Assembly: GCA_020466095.1 (NCBI GenBank)
Contig: CM035808.1
Location: 51,211,004 to 51,275,003, forward strand
Length of the DNA: 64,000 nucleotides
Direction of reading: 5' to 3'
Origin: Chlorops oryzae
Lineage: Eukaryota > Arthropoda > Insecta > Diptera > Chloropidae
Shown here piece by piece: positions 10,477 to 21,255 of the stretch. The position numbers and the translations under genes were made by a program. The notes beneath the pieces were generated by a model. It was given only the letters and a program-made list of their open reading frames with translations, had not been told where the DNA came from and did not search any database. How positions within the stretch are numbered: position 1 is the stretch's first letter; each line of letters starts with the position of its first letter.

Positions 10477-11474
10477 TTAAAAGACCACTTGAGATTCGAC
10501 GTCTCTCCGAAAAAAACGAAAATCACACACTCTAACCCCAGCTGGCCAAAGAGAAGGCTGTAACAGCTTATCATGCTCCGACGCAGCAACACCAAGCTTG
10601 AAATTTACTCTTTTAAGAGAGTCACAGTGAGCATCTTTCCTAATCAGCTTACAACAAGCAAGCAGATTTCGATCAATAACCGCATTTTTCGAAACATAAT
10701 CAATAATATTCTCTTCAGTAACCGTCGGCTTAAACGAAGACAGGTGCAGCCACTTTTTGCGAGAGACTGCATCAAGATCCGAGCTCATACAAGAGCTAAC
10801 AACAACAGCTTTTGTGTTGTGCTTCCGGTGAACTACTAACTCAGTCTCCTGAGTATTATCGCTGATAACAATATTATGTCTTACGGTATTGACATTGTTA
10901 CGAAGATCAGAGCAGAGTGAAGAATCAAGAGCGACAGAACCAGTAGAACCAGTACAAGCAGCATGCGAAGGCATAGATACTGACTATTTATTTCACAGGC
11001 AAACAGCGCCAGCATGCGAGGCTGACTTAGTTAAGATCGACTTCGTATTAGAAGCGACCGAAGACTAAGTAGCAGAGACGTTAGCTCTAGCACGAGTTAC
11101 TCTAGGATTATTGGTGGTAGCTCGATAACTGCTATCAGACGCAAGACAATTTCGCAGCGAATTGGCAACCGAAGTATTAGAAATATACGAAGAATGCGCC
11201 TTAGAAGCCCCAGCGAGAGAGAATTTCTCCACCAACAACATACTTATCTGATTTAAGATTTTTAAATCAGACGAATGCTTTAGGACTTCATTATTCTGGG
11301 AATCAATTTCATTGTTTAGCCATTTATTGCACATAAAAACAAAAATACGAACATCTTTAACCAGTTCAAAATGCTTATCTTTATTTCAGCACAGTAAGCA
11401 TGAAAAGGACTTTTATAGCTAAAGCAATTCAGTTGCGTATTCGCACAATTACAAAGCGAGCACGGAAAAGACAT
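10477..11474 (-). pseudogene. LINE ORF1 with PHD-type zinc finger and C-terminal nucleic-acid-binding region (frameshifted)
   Basis: It starts at the ATG at 11474 with MSFPCSLCN and a second Cys region, then FHAYC; the last Cys of the finger reads in a shifted frame (FVFMCNKW). This C-x2-C ... H-x2-C layout is a PHD-like finger as in CR1-group ORF1 proteins. A low-complexity Ser/Asn-rich middle follows (11065-11334), then a frame change near 11000. The C-terminal piece (10477-10974) has KKWLHLSSFKPTVTEENI and PSLWPAGVRVCDF, characteristic of ORF1 proteins in this LINE group. At least two frameshifts make it non-functional. Confidence 0.75.
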
Positions 11475-11542
11475 TTCAATACAATGAGAGTGAAGAACTC
11501 TCTGTGACCGAACTTAAGCTCAATCAGTTAAGAACTGAAATA

Positions 11543-13283
11543 AAGTCTGTCAAGAATGAGTTTTCACACACTTAATAAATGCTCATTTTCAAACTTAAAA
11601 GCTAATTTTTCGCGTTGTATTTATATTTTTATAATTTTTCTTATGTATATGGTTATATGCTGTATTGACAAACGATTCGCGAAAAAACAAATCCAATCAA
11701 ACGCAAAAGAAACAAAAAACAAAACAAAAACAACTGCATTTCGCTACTGTCAAACAACTCTTTTCACATTTGTTTTTGCAATAGCTTTCGCGTTAATTCA
11801 GCGAATAACGGTATTCTTGGCGTGGTCTCTGCGCTGCTCTGACTCTTTTCTGTGAATTATAAAATCATTTCATCAAAATTTTTTGAAGTGGTTAACTCAA
11901 AAGTCAAGCATCGCGTATATTAATATATTGTATATTGTTTTTTTGAAAATGCCAGGTAAAAGGATTTCATTTGAAATGGCTCAATTGATATTTTACAATC
12001 ACCAGTTGGGAAAAATTGTTCACGAGCTTTCCGAAATGTTTGCTGTAAGCAAAAAAAAGTATTTACAATGTTTTAAAACGAGCACAGTCTGAGGGAAGAT
12101 TAGAACCAAAGTCTGGAGGCGGTCCCAAACGAAAAATTATCCAGCGTCTGGAGCGTGCGATCATAAGAAAATTGAACAAAAATCGGCGTATTTCGACCCG
12201 AGAGCTTGCAATGGAACTCAAGGAACGATATGATGTTAATGTTTTTCATGAAACAGTGCATTAGGTTTTGCTTAGACACCAATATACCTCGAGGTCTGTA
12301 CGTAAAAAGTCGCTTCTTCCTGAGGAAAATATTGCAAGACGGCTTTCTTTTGCAACTAAGCTGATTGCCGAGACTAAAGAATTTTGGGATGATGTCATAT
12401 TTTGTGACGAAACCAAAATGATGCTTTATTACAATGACGGACCTTCCAGAGTATGGCGCAAAGCACTTAAATCATTAGAAAACCGTAACATCATACCCAC
12501 GGTAAAATTTGGCAAAGTGTCTATTATGATTTGGGGGTGTATCTCAGCCAGAGGAGTCGGTGAATTGTCTTTCATTGAGACTATCATGGACGCACAACAT
12601 TACCTTTCCATTTTGAAAAGCCATTTGTGAAGCAGTGCGGAGAAATTTGGATTTATTACCGATTCGAAGCCGAATTTTAAATTTTACCAGGATAATGATC
12701 CTAAACATAAATCGAATAAGGCGAGGATGTGGCTTCTGTACAACTGTGGCAAAGTTCTCGACACACCAGCGCAAAGTCCGGATTTGAATCCGATTGAGAA
12801 TTTGTGGGTTTTTTTTTTAAAAAAAAAGGGTCTCTAAAAGGCAGCCAAAGAACCGCGCAGCACTCAAAACCGCAATATTGGAGGAGTGGGAAAATATTCC
12901 TCACGTTTACGACTTAAAGAATTTAATTTCTTCGATGGAAAGTCGCCTTCAGTCCGTCATAGATGCTGAGGGTAGACATACAAAGATCTAAAAATTATAT
13001 TTTATTTAATGGGCGTCACAAAAGAACGTTAAAAGGAAGATTTCTGGCACATGTGAAAAGAGTTATTTGACACTTAAAATATGGAGTTGTTTTTGTTTTT
13101 GTTGTATTTTTTGCTTTTTTTTTGTGCACCTTTTTCCTGTTTTTCACGATGTGTTTGTTAAAAAAGTGTGTAAGTATATTTAAGAAGAAAAATTTCGAAA
13201 ATAAAAATGAAAATGAAATATCGACTTTCGAATTTTAATTAGAGCAATTATTACCCGAGTGAAAACTCATTCTTGACAGACTG
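11543..13283 (+). mobile_element. Tc1-family DNA transposon (1.74 kb, degraded)
   Basis: Inverted termini AGTCTGTCAAGAATGAGTTTTCAC (left, 11544 on) and the reverse complement ending at 13283 are flanked by TA at 11541-11542 and 13284-13285, the Tc1/mariner target duplication. The first base differs between the ends. A broken DD34E transposase occupies the middle. The 3' third is repeated in the tandem duplication, so a second right end lies near 16120. Confidence 0.85.
11949..12991 (+). pseudogene. Tc1-type DD34E transposase (stops and frameshifts)
   Basis: The N-terminal helix-turn-helix starts MPGKRISFEMAQLIFYNHQ. A second HTH region follows in another frame (RISTRELAMELKERY). Then come FCDETKMMLYYNDGPSRVW near 12400 (first Asp), IMIWGCISARGVGEL, FYQDNDPKHKSNKARMW near 12680 (second Asp) and SPDLNPIENLW near 12790 (Glu). 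Breaks include a frameshift near 12050, an in-frame TAG after VFHETVH near 12262, a TGA after LKSHL at about 12628, and a homopolymer T/A tract near 12810 that destroys the frame. A full-length protein would be about 340 residues. Confidence 0.85.
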
Positions 13284-14019
13284 TATATAAAAGAAATAAC
13301 AATCAAAAGCGTAGTTAATTGAATCCATACGCGTGGTTGTGTTCAATGTTTTCAGGAATTCCTGCACTATTGGAAATGATACAAAATTTTTTGTAAAGTT
13401 TAAAAGGCAAAGTAAAATACTCGATCAATTCAGTTGAAAATCTTGGGAGTTGTTTTTTGTACTTTAGAAATGAGAGCTTAATTATACCTATTCTGAAGGA
13501 AAGGGTATATTAAGTTTGGCACGGTGTATGTAACATACCAAAGGAGTCGCGATAGATATAGACATATATATATATATATATATTCTTGATCAGGGTGACA
13601 AGAGGAATCGATCTAGCCATGTCTGTCTGTCTGTCGGTCACACTTTAGTTTTTCGTAATTTACTCCTAAGCCAAGAAAGATATCATATTGAAATTTGGCA
13701 TGGACTTGAACCAGGTAAATGTCCGAAAAACTGCATACACATTTTTTTCGTAGTCCCTTCTTGGATCGTGGGAAGTGGTTCAGAAGTTTCAAAAATCACG
13801 ATTTTTAACGTTTTTCCTGGATAACTTTTTTACTATACATTCCAACTCATTGAAATTTGGTGTGTGTATAGCTACTATGTAGACTTAAGCTTTCGCCGAA
13901 AAAAAATTGCGACATCGCGATAACTATGGCCATCATCCTACACATTAGAAAAAACACTCTTTTATTCTCACATCTGTATACAAAAATGATTTTTTTTTGC
14001 GTCTGCTGATTGTGTATTT

Positions 14020-14650
14020 TGCCGCCAAATAAAGTCGTCACTTATGGTTTAATTTTTACCATGACCACATTTCGCGGAAATCGCAAAAATTTGATTTGCA
14101 CTATTTTGAATTGAGTATTTCGCAGCTAGACAGAATGTCCTCTAACGGTTAAAATTTGACCATGATCACCATTCGAGAAATTTGCAAAAATTTGATTCTC
14201 ACTATTTTGAATTGAGTATTTCGCAGCTAGACAGAATGTCCTCTAACGGTTAAAATTTGTCCATGACCACCATTCGCGAAATTCGCATAAATTTGATTTT
14301 CACTATTTTGAATTGAGTATTTCGCAGCTAGACAAAATATCCTCTAACGGTTAAAATTTGACCATCACCACCATTCGCGAAATTCGCAAAAATTTGATTT
14401 TCACTATTTTGAATTGAGTATTTCGCAGCTAGACTGAATGTCCTCTAACGGTTAAAATTTGACCATGACCACCATTCGCAAAATTCTCAAAAATTTGATT
14501 TTCCCGTTTTTGAATTGAGTATTTCGCTGCTAGACAAAATGTCCTCTAACGGTTAAAATTTGATCAAGACCACCATTCGCAAAATACGCAAAAATTTGAA
14601 TTTTAACTATTTTGAATTGAGTATTTCGCAGCTAGACAAAATGTCCTCTA
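14020..14650 (+). repeat. 101-bp satellite array inside the DINE-like element
   Basis: The landmark CGCAGCTAGACA recurs at 14121, 14222, 14323, 14424, 14525 (CGCTG) and 14627, a period of 101-102 bp. Each unit carries a palindrome-rich part, accattcgcgaaattcgc, and tcctctaacggttaaaattt. The array resumes after the MITE at 15110. A second array lies at 16860-17490 in unit 2, and diverged two-copy versions lie at 25085-25270 and 34790-34925. Confidence 0.92.
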
Positions 14651-14651
14651 A

Positions 14652-15109
14652 AGGGCCCTCTCCAGCTCTGTAAAGAATCTCAGCAGGAATTTTCTAAATA
14701 TTCCTTAAAGGGAAAAACGTAGCATAATTTCATTTTTTAATGCAATAGTGACAATCTCTATATATATATATTTTATGTCAAGACGTTTCTTATAATCGAA
14801 AATTATTGATATCATTTATCCATTTCTGAAAATTACACATTGAACCTTGTTAAATCCATTTAATTTTTTTCGAACTTGGCTTTGCTGTCAAAATTCCTTT
14901 CAGAAAGAACGGAAAATTCAATATTTCTAACAGAAAAATCTGTGTTACCGTGTTTTATTTACAGCAAAAAAGGGAGCGAAAACAGAAACTACTCTTTGAC
15001 GAACTGGAGACTGTTAACAGAAAATTTCTGACACAAAAATTCCTTCAGCATTTCTTAAGCTTTTTTTTATATGAAGTTTTTCATTTCTGACAGAGCTGGA
15101 GAGGGCCCT
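14652..15109. mobile_element. PIF/Harbinger-type MITE (458 bp)
   Basis: The termini AGGGCCCTCTCCAGCTCTGT and its inverse are flanked by the trinucleotide TAA (14649-14651 and 15110-15112), a TWA-type duplication. It interrupts a 101-bp satellite monomer, which resumes exactly on the other side. It has no coding capacity. Confidence 0.82.
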
Positions 15110-16320
15110 TAACGGTTAAAATTTGACCATGCCCACCATTTGCAAAAAATTTGGACTTAAATATAAATTCGAGTTTGTGAAGCTAAATCGAAGCACAGAA
15201 AATGTGTAGCTAGAACAACGAAAACGGCAGGAATTTTTGTTAAGGTAATGTTTCAACATATTTTAGGCTGAGGAAAAGGTATGTGTGCAATCGGCTTTGC
15301 CGATGTAAACTTCTTCACTTGTTTTTTTTAACAATTTGCACCATATCCTTCACATTTTAAATCCGAAATCAAAAAAATTTTGCTTCGGGACTTAGTACAA
15401 ACACCTATCAAACCATGCACAAAGAATATTAAAAAAAAAATTTTGCATCCCAAAGAGGTCAAAAAAGCTCCAAAAATCGAAGAAAAAAATTAAAAAATTC
15501 TCATTTTGTACAATTGCGTAGCTCGTACCTTAAAAACTAGAATTTCTGTCTTAATGAAAAAGGTGTTATTTGATACGCCGTGATATTAGCTTTGATACGA
15601 TATCAACCCTGATTAGTAACAAAGCAGTAATCCGATTGAGAATTTGTGGGTTTTTTTTTTAAAAAAAGGGTCTCTAAAAGGCAGCCAAAGAACCGCGCAG
15701 CACTCAAAACCGCAATATTGGAGGAGTGGGAAAATATTCCTCACGTTTACGACTTAAAGAATTTAATTTCTTCGATGGAAAGTCGCCTTCAGTCCGTCTT
15801 AGATGCTGAGGGTAGACATACAAAGATCTAAAAATTATATTTTATTTAATGGGCGTCACAAAAGGACGTTAAAAGGAAGATTTCTGGCACATGTGAAAAG
15901 AGTTATTTGACACTTAAAATATGGAGTTGTTTTTGTTTTTGTTGTATTTTTTGCTTTTTTTGTGCACCTTTTTCCTGTTTTTCACGATGTGTTTGTTAAA
16001 AAAGTGTGTAAGTTTATTTAAGAAGAAAAATTTCGAAAATAAAAATGAAAATGAAATATCGACTTTCGAATTTTAATTAGAGCAATTATTACCCGAGTGA
16101 AAACTCATTCTTGACAGACTGTATATAAAAGAAATAACAATCAAAAGCGTAGTTAATTGAATCCATACGCGTGGTTGTGTTCAATGTTTTCAGGAATTCC
16201 TGCACTATTGGAAATGATACAAAATTTTTTGTAAAGTTTAAAAGGCAAAGTAAAATACTCGATCAATTCAGTTGAAAATCTTGGGAGTTGTTTTTTGTAC
16301 TTTAGAAATGAGAGCTTAAT

Positions 16321-17491
16321 TATACCTATTCTGAAGGAAAGGGTATATTAAGTTTGGCACGGTGTATGTAACATACCAAAGGAGTCGCGATAGATATAGA
16401 CATATATATATATATATATATATTCTTGATCAGGGTGACAAGAGGAATCGATCTAGCCATGTCTGTCTGTCTGTCGGTCACACTTTAGTTTTTCGTAATT
16501 TACTCCTAAGCCAAGAAAGATATCATATTGAAATTTGGCATGGACTTGAACCAGGTAAATGTCCGAAAAACTGCATACACATTTTTTTCGTAGTCCCTTC
16601 TTGGATCGTGGGAAGTGGTTCAGAAGTTTCAAAAATCACGATTTTTAACGTTTTTCCTGGATAACTTTTTTACTATACATTCCAACTCATTGAAATTTGG
16701 TGTGTGTATAGCTACTATGTAGACTTAAGCTTTCGCCGAAAAAAAATTGCGACATCGCGATAACTATGGCCATCATCCTACACATTAGAAAAAACACTCT
16801 TTTATTCTCACATCTGTATACAAAAATGATTTTTTTTTGCGTCTGCTGATTGTGTATTTTGCCGCCAAATAAAGTCGTCACTTATGGTTTAATTTTTACC
16901 ATGACCACATTTCGCGGAAATCGCAAAAATTTGATTTGCACTATTTTGAATTGAGTATTTCGCAGCTAGACAGAATGTCCTCCAACGGTTAAAATTTGAC
17001 CATGATCACCATTCGAGAAATTTGCAAAAATTTGATTCTCACTATTTTGAATTGAGTATTTCGCAGCTAGACAGAATGTCCTCTAACGGTTAAAATTTGT
17101 CCATGACCACCATTCGCGAAATTCGCATAAATTTGATTTTCACTATTTTGAATTGAGTATTTCGCAGCTAGACAAAATATCCTCTAACGGTTAAAATTTG
17201 ACCATCACCACCATTCGCGAAATTCGCAAAAATTTGATTTTCACTATTTTGAATTGAGTATTTCGCAGCTAGACTGAATGTCCTCTAACGGTTAAAATTT
17301 GACCATGACCACCATTCGCAAAGTTCGCAAAAATTTGATTTTCCCGTTTTTGAATTGAGTATTTCGCTGCTAGACAAAATGTCCTCTAACGGTTAAAATT
17401 TGATCAAGACCACCATTCGCAAAATACGCAAAAATTTGAGTTTTAACTATTTTGAATTGAGTATTTCGCAGCTAGACAAAATGTCCTCTAA
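16321..17491 (+). mobile_element. DINE/INE-1-like element, unit 2 copy
   Basis: This is a duplicate of the unit 1 element from the TATACC stem to the 101-bp array. Its 3' end (the gaggaaaaggtatg block) is missing because of the deletion that also removed the right end of the nested MITE. Confidence 0.75.
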
Positions 17492-17937
17492 AGGGCCCTC
17501 TCCAGCTCTGTAAAGAATCTCAGCAAGAATTTTCTAAATATTCCTTAAAGGGAAAAACGTAGCATAATTTCATTTTTTAATGCAATAGTGACAATCTCTA
17601 TATCTATATATTTTATGTCAAGACGTTTCTTATAATCGAAAATTATTGATTTCATTTATCCATTTCTGAAAATTACACATTGAACCTTGTTAAATCCATT
17701 TAATTTTTTTCGAACTTGGCTTTGCTGTCAAAATTCCTTTCAGAAAGAACGGAAAATTCAATATTTCTAACAGAAAAATCTGTGTTACCGTGTTTTATTT
17801 ACAGCAAAAAAGGGAGCGAAAACAGAAACTACTCTTTGACGAACTGGAGACTGTTAACAGAAAATTTCTGACACAAAAATTCCTTCAGCATTTCTTAAGC
17901 TTTTTTTTATATGAAGTTTTTCATTTCTGACAGAGCT
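17492..17937. mobile_element. Harbinger-type MITE, right end deleted
   Basis: It has the same left TIR AGGGCCCTCTCC as 14652. It ends at cagagct, lacking the last dozen bases of the right TIR and the TAA duplication. Confidence 0.8.
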
Positions 17938-18220
17938 TCACATTTTAAATCCGAAATCAAAAAAATTTTGCTTCGGGACTTAGTACAAACACCTATCAAA
18001 CCATGCACAAAGAATATAAAAAAAAAATTTTGCATCCCAAAGAGGTCAAAAAAGCTCCAAAAATCGAAGAAAAAAATTAAAAAATTCTCATTTTGTACAA
18101 TTGCGTAGCTCGTACCTTAAAAACTAGAATTTCTGTCTTAATGAAAAAGGTGTTATTTGATACGCCGTGATATTAGCTTTGATACGATATCAACCCTGAT
18201 TAGTTAACAAAGCAGTAATA

Positions 18221-18777
18221 CTAGGTGTAGTAAAAAGAAATCCATTATTTTTGCATTAAATTGAGGGCTTTATTTAAGATAGTTAGAATGACCCGATTTA
18301 GGTCAAATATGCGCCGTTTTGTTCGATAACTTGTTGCCATTTTAAAGGTAATTTCATTATGCCTCTCTCATAGAAGCCCTCGTTCCTATTAGCAAAAATT
18401 TGAGACAGTCGAATTTCAGAAGCCTCTCTTGAAGCGAATGTTTCACCAGCAAAATTGTTCGCCATGGACAGGAACAGATGGTAATCACTTGGTGCCAGGT
18501 CCGGACTATAAGGTGGATGCAGAAGAACCTCCCAACCAAACTCCCGGAGCTTCTGGCGAGTCACTATCGATGTGTGTGGCCTGGCGTTGTCCTGATGGAA
18601 CACAATTCCTCTCCTATTGGCCAAAGCTGGCCGCTTATGGGCGATTGCTTCCTTCAGACGGTCCAATTGTTGACAGTAGAGTTCCGAGTTAAGAGTTTTG
18701 CCGTATGGGAGCAGCTCATAGTAGATAATTCCCTGCCAATCCCACCAAACACACAGCAAAACCTTCCTGGCCGTCAA
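18221..18777 (-). pseudogene. Mariner copy A: 3' half, inverted
   Basis: It runs from the TIR (CTAGGTGTAGTAAAAAG, after TA at 18219-18220) into the C-terminal half of a mariner transposase read on the minus strand. Seen are VLLCVWWDWQGIIYYELLP, FHQDNARPHTS and PPYSPDLAPSDYHLF, giving the second and third catalytic Asp of a DD34D transposase, and the C-terminus EQNGAYLT with its stop at 18298. The N-terminal half is missing. The open frame runs a few codons past the break into flanking sequence. Confidence 0.9.
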
Positions 18778-18789
18778 TATACTTATATA

Positions 18790-20050
18790 TTGGTGTAGTA
18801 AAGAGAAATCCATTATTTTTCCAATAGATGGCGTTATTTATCTGCATCGTTGTATAAGTCCGATCGTGTTCCGCTAGGGGGCATTAGAAAGATGACAGTT
18901 CCTACTAAAAAACCTTTTGTTTCACTTTTTTGATTGATTGATTCAGTTTTGTTTGAGAGCTTGTCAAAGATGGACATCAGCAAAGAGAAAATTCGCTACA
19001 TTTTACAGTTTTTCTTCGATAGGAAGAAAAGAAAGGTCAGGCGGCTGAAAATGTGAATAGCGTTTATGGACCTGATACTGTAACAGCCAATCATGCGCAA
19101 TTTTTTCCGTCATGGCCGGGTTCCGGTAACTTCGATGTCAAGGATGCACCACGCACTGGAAGGCCAATTGTCGAAAATGTCGATAAAATCATGGAAATTA
19201 TCGAGTCCGACCGCAATGTTAGCACTAGTTCCTGGCAAAAGAGCTAAAGATTGCACAAAAAACCGTTTGGAACCATTTGAATAAGGCTGGATACACAAAG
19301 AAGCTCGATGTATGGTGCCACACGAGCTAACGCAAAAAACCTCATAGACCGAATTTCCATCTGCGAATCGCTGCTGAACCGCAACAAAATCGACCCATTT
19401 CTGAAGCGGTTGGTGACTGGTGATGAAAAGTGGGTCACTTACGACAACGTCAAGCGAAAAGGTCGTGGTCGAAACACGGTGAACCGGCGGAAACGGTGGC
19501 CAAGCCAGGATTGACGGCCAGGAAGGTTTTGCTGTGTGTTTGGTGGGATTGGGGGAATTCCTCCTATGAGCTGCTCCCATACGGCAAAACTCTTAACTCG
19601 GAACTCTACTGTCAACAATTGGACCGTCTGAAGGAAGCAATCGCCCATAAGCGGCCAGCTTTGGCCAATCGAGGAATTGTGTTCCATCAGGACAACGCCA
19701 GGCCACACACATCGATAGTGACTCGCCAGAAGCTCCGGAGTTTGGTTGGGGGTTCTTCTGCATCCACCTTATAGTCCGGACCTGGCACCAAGTGATTACC
19801 ATCTATTCCTGTCCATGGCGAACAATTTTGCTGGTGAAACATTCGCTTCAAGAGAGGCTTCTGAAATTCGACTGTCTCAAATTTTTGCTAATAGGAACGA
19901 GGGCTTCAATAAGAAGGATAATGAATTTACCTTTAAAATGGCAACAAGTTATCGAACAAAACGGCGCATATTTGACCTAAATCGGGTCATTCTAACTATC
20001 TTAAATAAAGCCCTCAATTTAATGCAAAAATAATGGATTTCTTTTTACTA
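18790..20050 (+). mobile_element. Mariner copy B (near full length, right TIR clipped)
   Basis: It starts TTGGTGTAGTAAAGAG after TA at 18788-18789 and ends with the inverse TIR up to ctttttacta at 20050; the last 6-7 bases of the right TIR are missing. It belongs to the same family as copy A, which lies inverted directly to its left. Confidence 0.85.
18970..19980 (+). pseudogene. Mariner DD34D transposase, multiple frameshifts
   Basis: It starts at the ATG at 18970 (MDISKEKIRYILQFFFD) and ends at TAA 19978-19980, about the usual mariner length of 340 residues. Motifs in three alternating frames are VYGPDTVTANHAQF, PRTGRPIVENVDKI, LVTGDEKWVTYDNV (first Asp), VWWDWGNSSYELLP (altered relative to copy A), FHQDNARPHTS (second Asp) and SPDLAPSDYHLF (third Asp). 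Frameshifts lie near 19040, 19120, 19240, 19320, 19460 and 19770. Confidence 0.88.
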
Positions 20051-20370
20051 ATATATCCCTAATATATCCCTAAAAGCCAAACAACTGAATACCTCACACC
20101 AAATTGATGGTAGCTCCAAAACTACACCTAGGAAAAAATAAAAAAAAATATTTTTTATTACCACTAATCAAATAATATATAGATGTCTCACGGAAAAAAA
20201 TTTGTCGCTAGCTGAGCTCTAGCTCCCAGCGAAAGAAAACGATCAGTCGAAAAAATTCGGATTCGGATTCGCGAAGCAAAAAAATGATTCAGTATGAAAC
20301 TGAATTCGAAACAGTGCTGAGCTATGTCTTTTTGCCCATTTTTTGTTTTTGTTTTTGTTCCGACGTTATA
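20051..20370. other. Short unassigned spacer
   Basis: A small aatatatccct direct repeat follows mariner B. The rest has no recognised feature. Confidence 0.5.
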
Positions 20371-21255
20371 CATGGCGACATGACATAAAGCACAAATGAC
20401 ATAAGTCACAAAAAAAAATGACATAAGGACCAAGAAATAAGACCCAAAATTTTATGACATAAGGCCCAAAAAAAATCACACAAGACCCAAAAATTTCTTG
20501 GCGAAATTGTGCCTCATGTCATATGACATAAAACCCAATTTAATTATTTTTCAAATTTTTGGGACTTATGTCATATGAAACAAGACCCAAAAAAATGACA
20601 CAAGGGCAACTTTGACCGCTGATATTTTGCAAATGTGGTCTTTCCGCAATTTTGCGTCTAAATATCCTGGTGACGCTAATCTTTTCTATATAAATTTAAT
20701 ATGGTCTATCTCGATTGGTATTGACGATGTCTGTCGGGGATACAATAGAAAATACTCAAAAACTTTAGAAATTTTAATGTAGGACACATACTAAATGATT
20801 TACGCTATTGTGATCAGGGGGCTTCGCCCCATGGCGACATGACATAAAGCACAAATGACATAAGTCACAAAAAAAATGACATAAGGACCAAGAAATAAGA
20901 CCCAAAATTTTATGACATAAGGCCCAAAAAAAATCACACAAGACCCAAAAATTTCTTGGCGAAATTGTGCCTCATGTCATATGACATAAAACCCAATTTA
21001 ATTATTTTTCAAATTTTTGGGACTTATGTCATATGAAACAAGACCCAAAAAAATGACAAGGGCAACTTTGACCGCCGATATTTTGCAAATGCGGTCTTTC
21101 CGCAATTTTGCGTCTAAATCTCCTGGTGACGCTAATCTTTTCTATATAAATTTAATATGGTCTATCTCGATTGGTATTGACGATGTCTGTCGGGTATACA
21201 ATACAAAATACTCAAAAACTTTAGAAATTTTTATGTAGGACACAGACTTAATGAT
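20371..21255 (+). repeat. 459-bp tandem repeat (two units) rich in TGACATAAG motifs
   Basis: Unit 1 (20371-20829) and unit 2 (20830-about 21255) both begin catggcgacatgacataaag and stay collinear. The first half of each is made of many copies of (A)TGACATAAG followed by RCCCAAAA, in both orientations, separated by A-runs. The second half is unique (gggcaactttgaccgc, ctatctcgattggtattgac). A partly related block is at 21490-21610. Unit 2 has small indels. Confidence 0.9.

Larger units (their letters stand above)
10036..11540 (-). mobile_element. LINE with PHD-finger ORF1 (CR1-like), 5' portion only
   Basis: On the minus strand a 5' untranslated region (about 11475-11540), an ORF1 and the start of ORF2 follow in order. 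ORF2 breaks off inside the endonuclease at about 10036, where BEL/Pao sequence begins. The right edge abuts the left TIR of the Tc1 element at 11543. Keeping the 5' end and losing the 3' end is the opposite of usual LINE truncation, so the missing part was lost after insertion. Confidence 0.75.
13483..15321 (+). mobile_element. DINE/INE-1-like non-autonomous element, unit 1
   Basis: It begins with a stem TATACC...GGGTATA (13483-13510), then the AAGTTTGGCACGGTG block, a TATATATA tract, cttgatcagggtgacaagag, a TCTGTCTGTCTGTC core, a 101-bp satellite array and an end with gaggaaaaggtatgtgtgca and cggctttgccgatg. This layout, with a 5' stem-loop, microsatellite core, tandem internal repeats and no coding capacity, is typical of DINE-1/INE-1 Helentron-associated repeats of flies. 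Assignment to the Helitron class is inferred from layout only. A Harbinger-type MITE is nested in it. Confidence 0.7.
12787..15629 (+). repeat. Tandem duplication, unit 1 (2,843 bp)
   Basis: The unit runs from aatccgattgag inside the Tc1 transposase through a DINE-like element to caaagcagta. The same sequence restarts at 15630 with only scattered differences. The unit 1/unit 2 border fuses the unit end directly to the Tc1 fragment. Confidence 0.92.
15630..18218 (+). repeat. Tandem duplication, unit 2 (2,589 bp)
   Basis: It is collinear with unit 1 but lacks unit 1 positions of about 15098-15351: cagagct joins directly to tcacattttaaatcc at 17937. Point differences are few (for example tctaacgg against tccaacgg near 16981, and cagcagg against cagcaag near 17525). 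The 61-codon Tc1 C-terminal piece at 15646-15831 is therefore a duplicate, not a gene. Confidence 0.92.

Noticed and set aside
14020..14650. CRISPR-like regular repeats
   Set aside because: The 101-bp units are contiguous satellite monomers without unique spacers, in a eukaryotic TE setting.
16362..16664. 100-codon frame across the DINE-like core
   Set aside because: Translates a TATATA/TCTGTC microsatellite region in a non-coding element; absent as a longer frame in unit 1.
19110..19802. Minus-strand frames (156 and 89 codons)
   Set aside because: Shadows of the frameshifted mariner on the plus strand.
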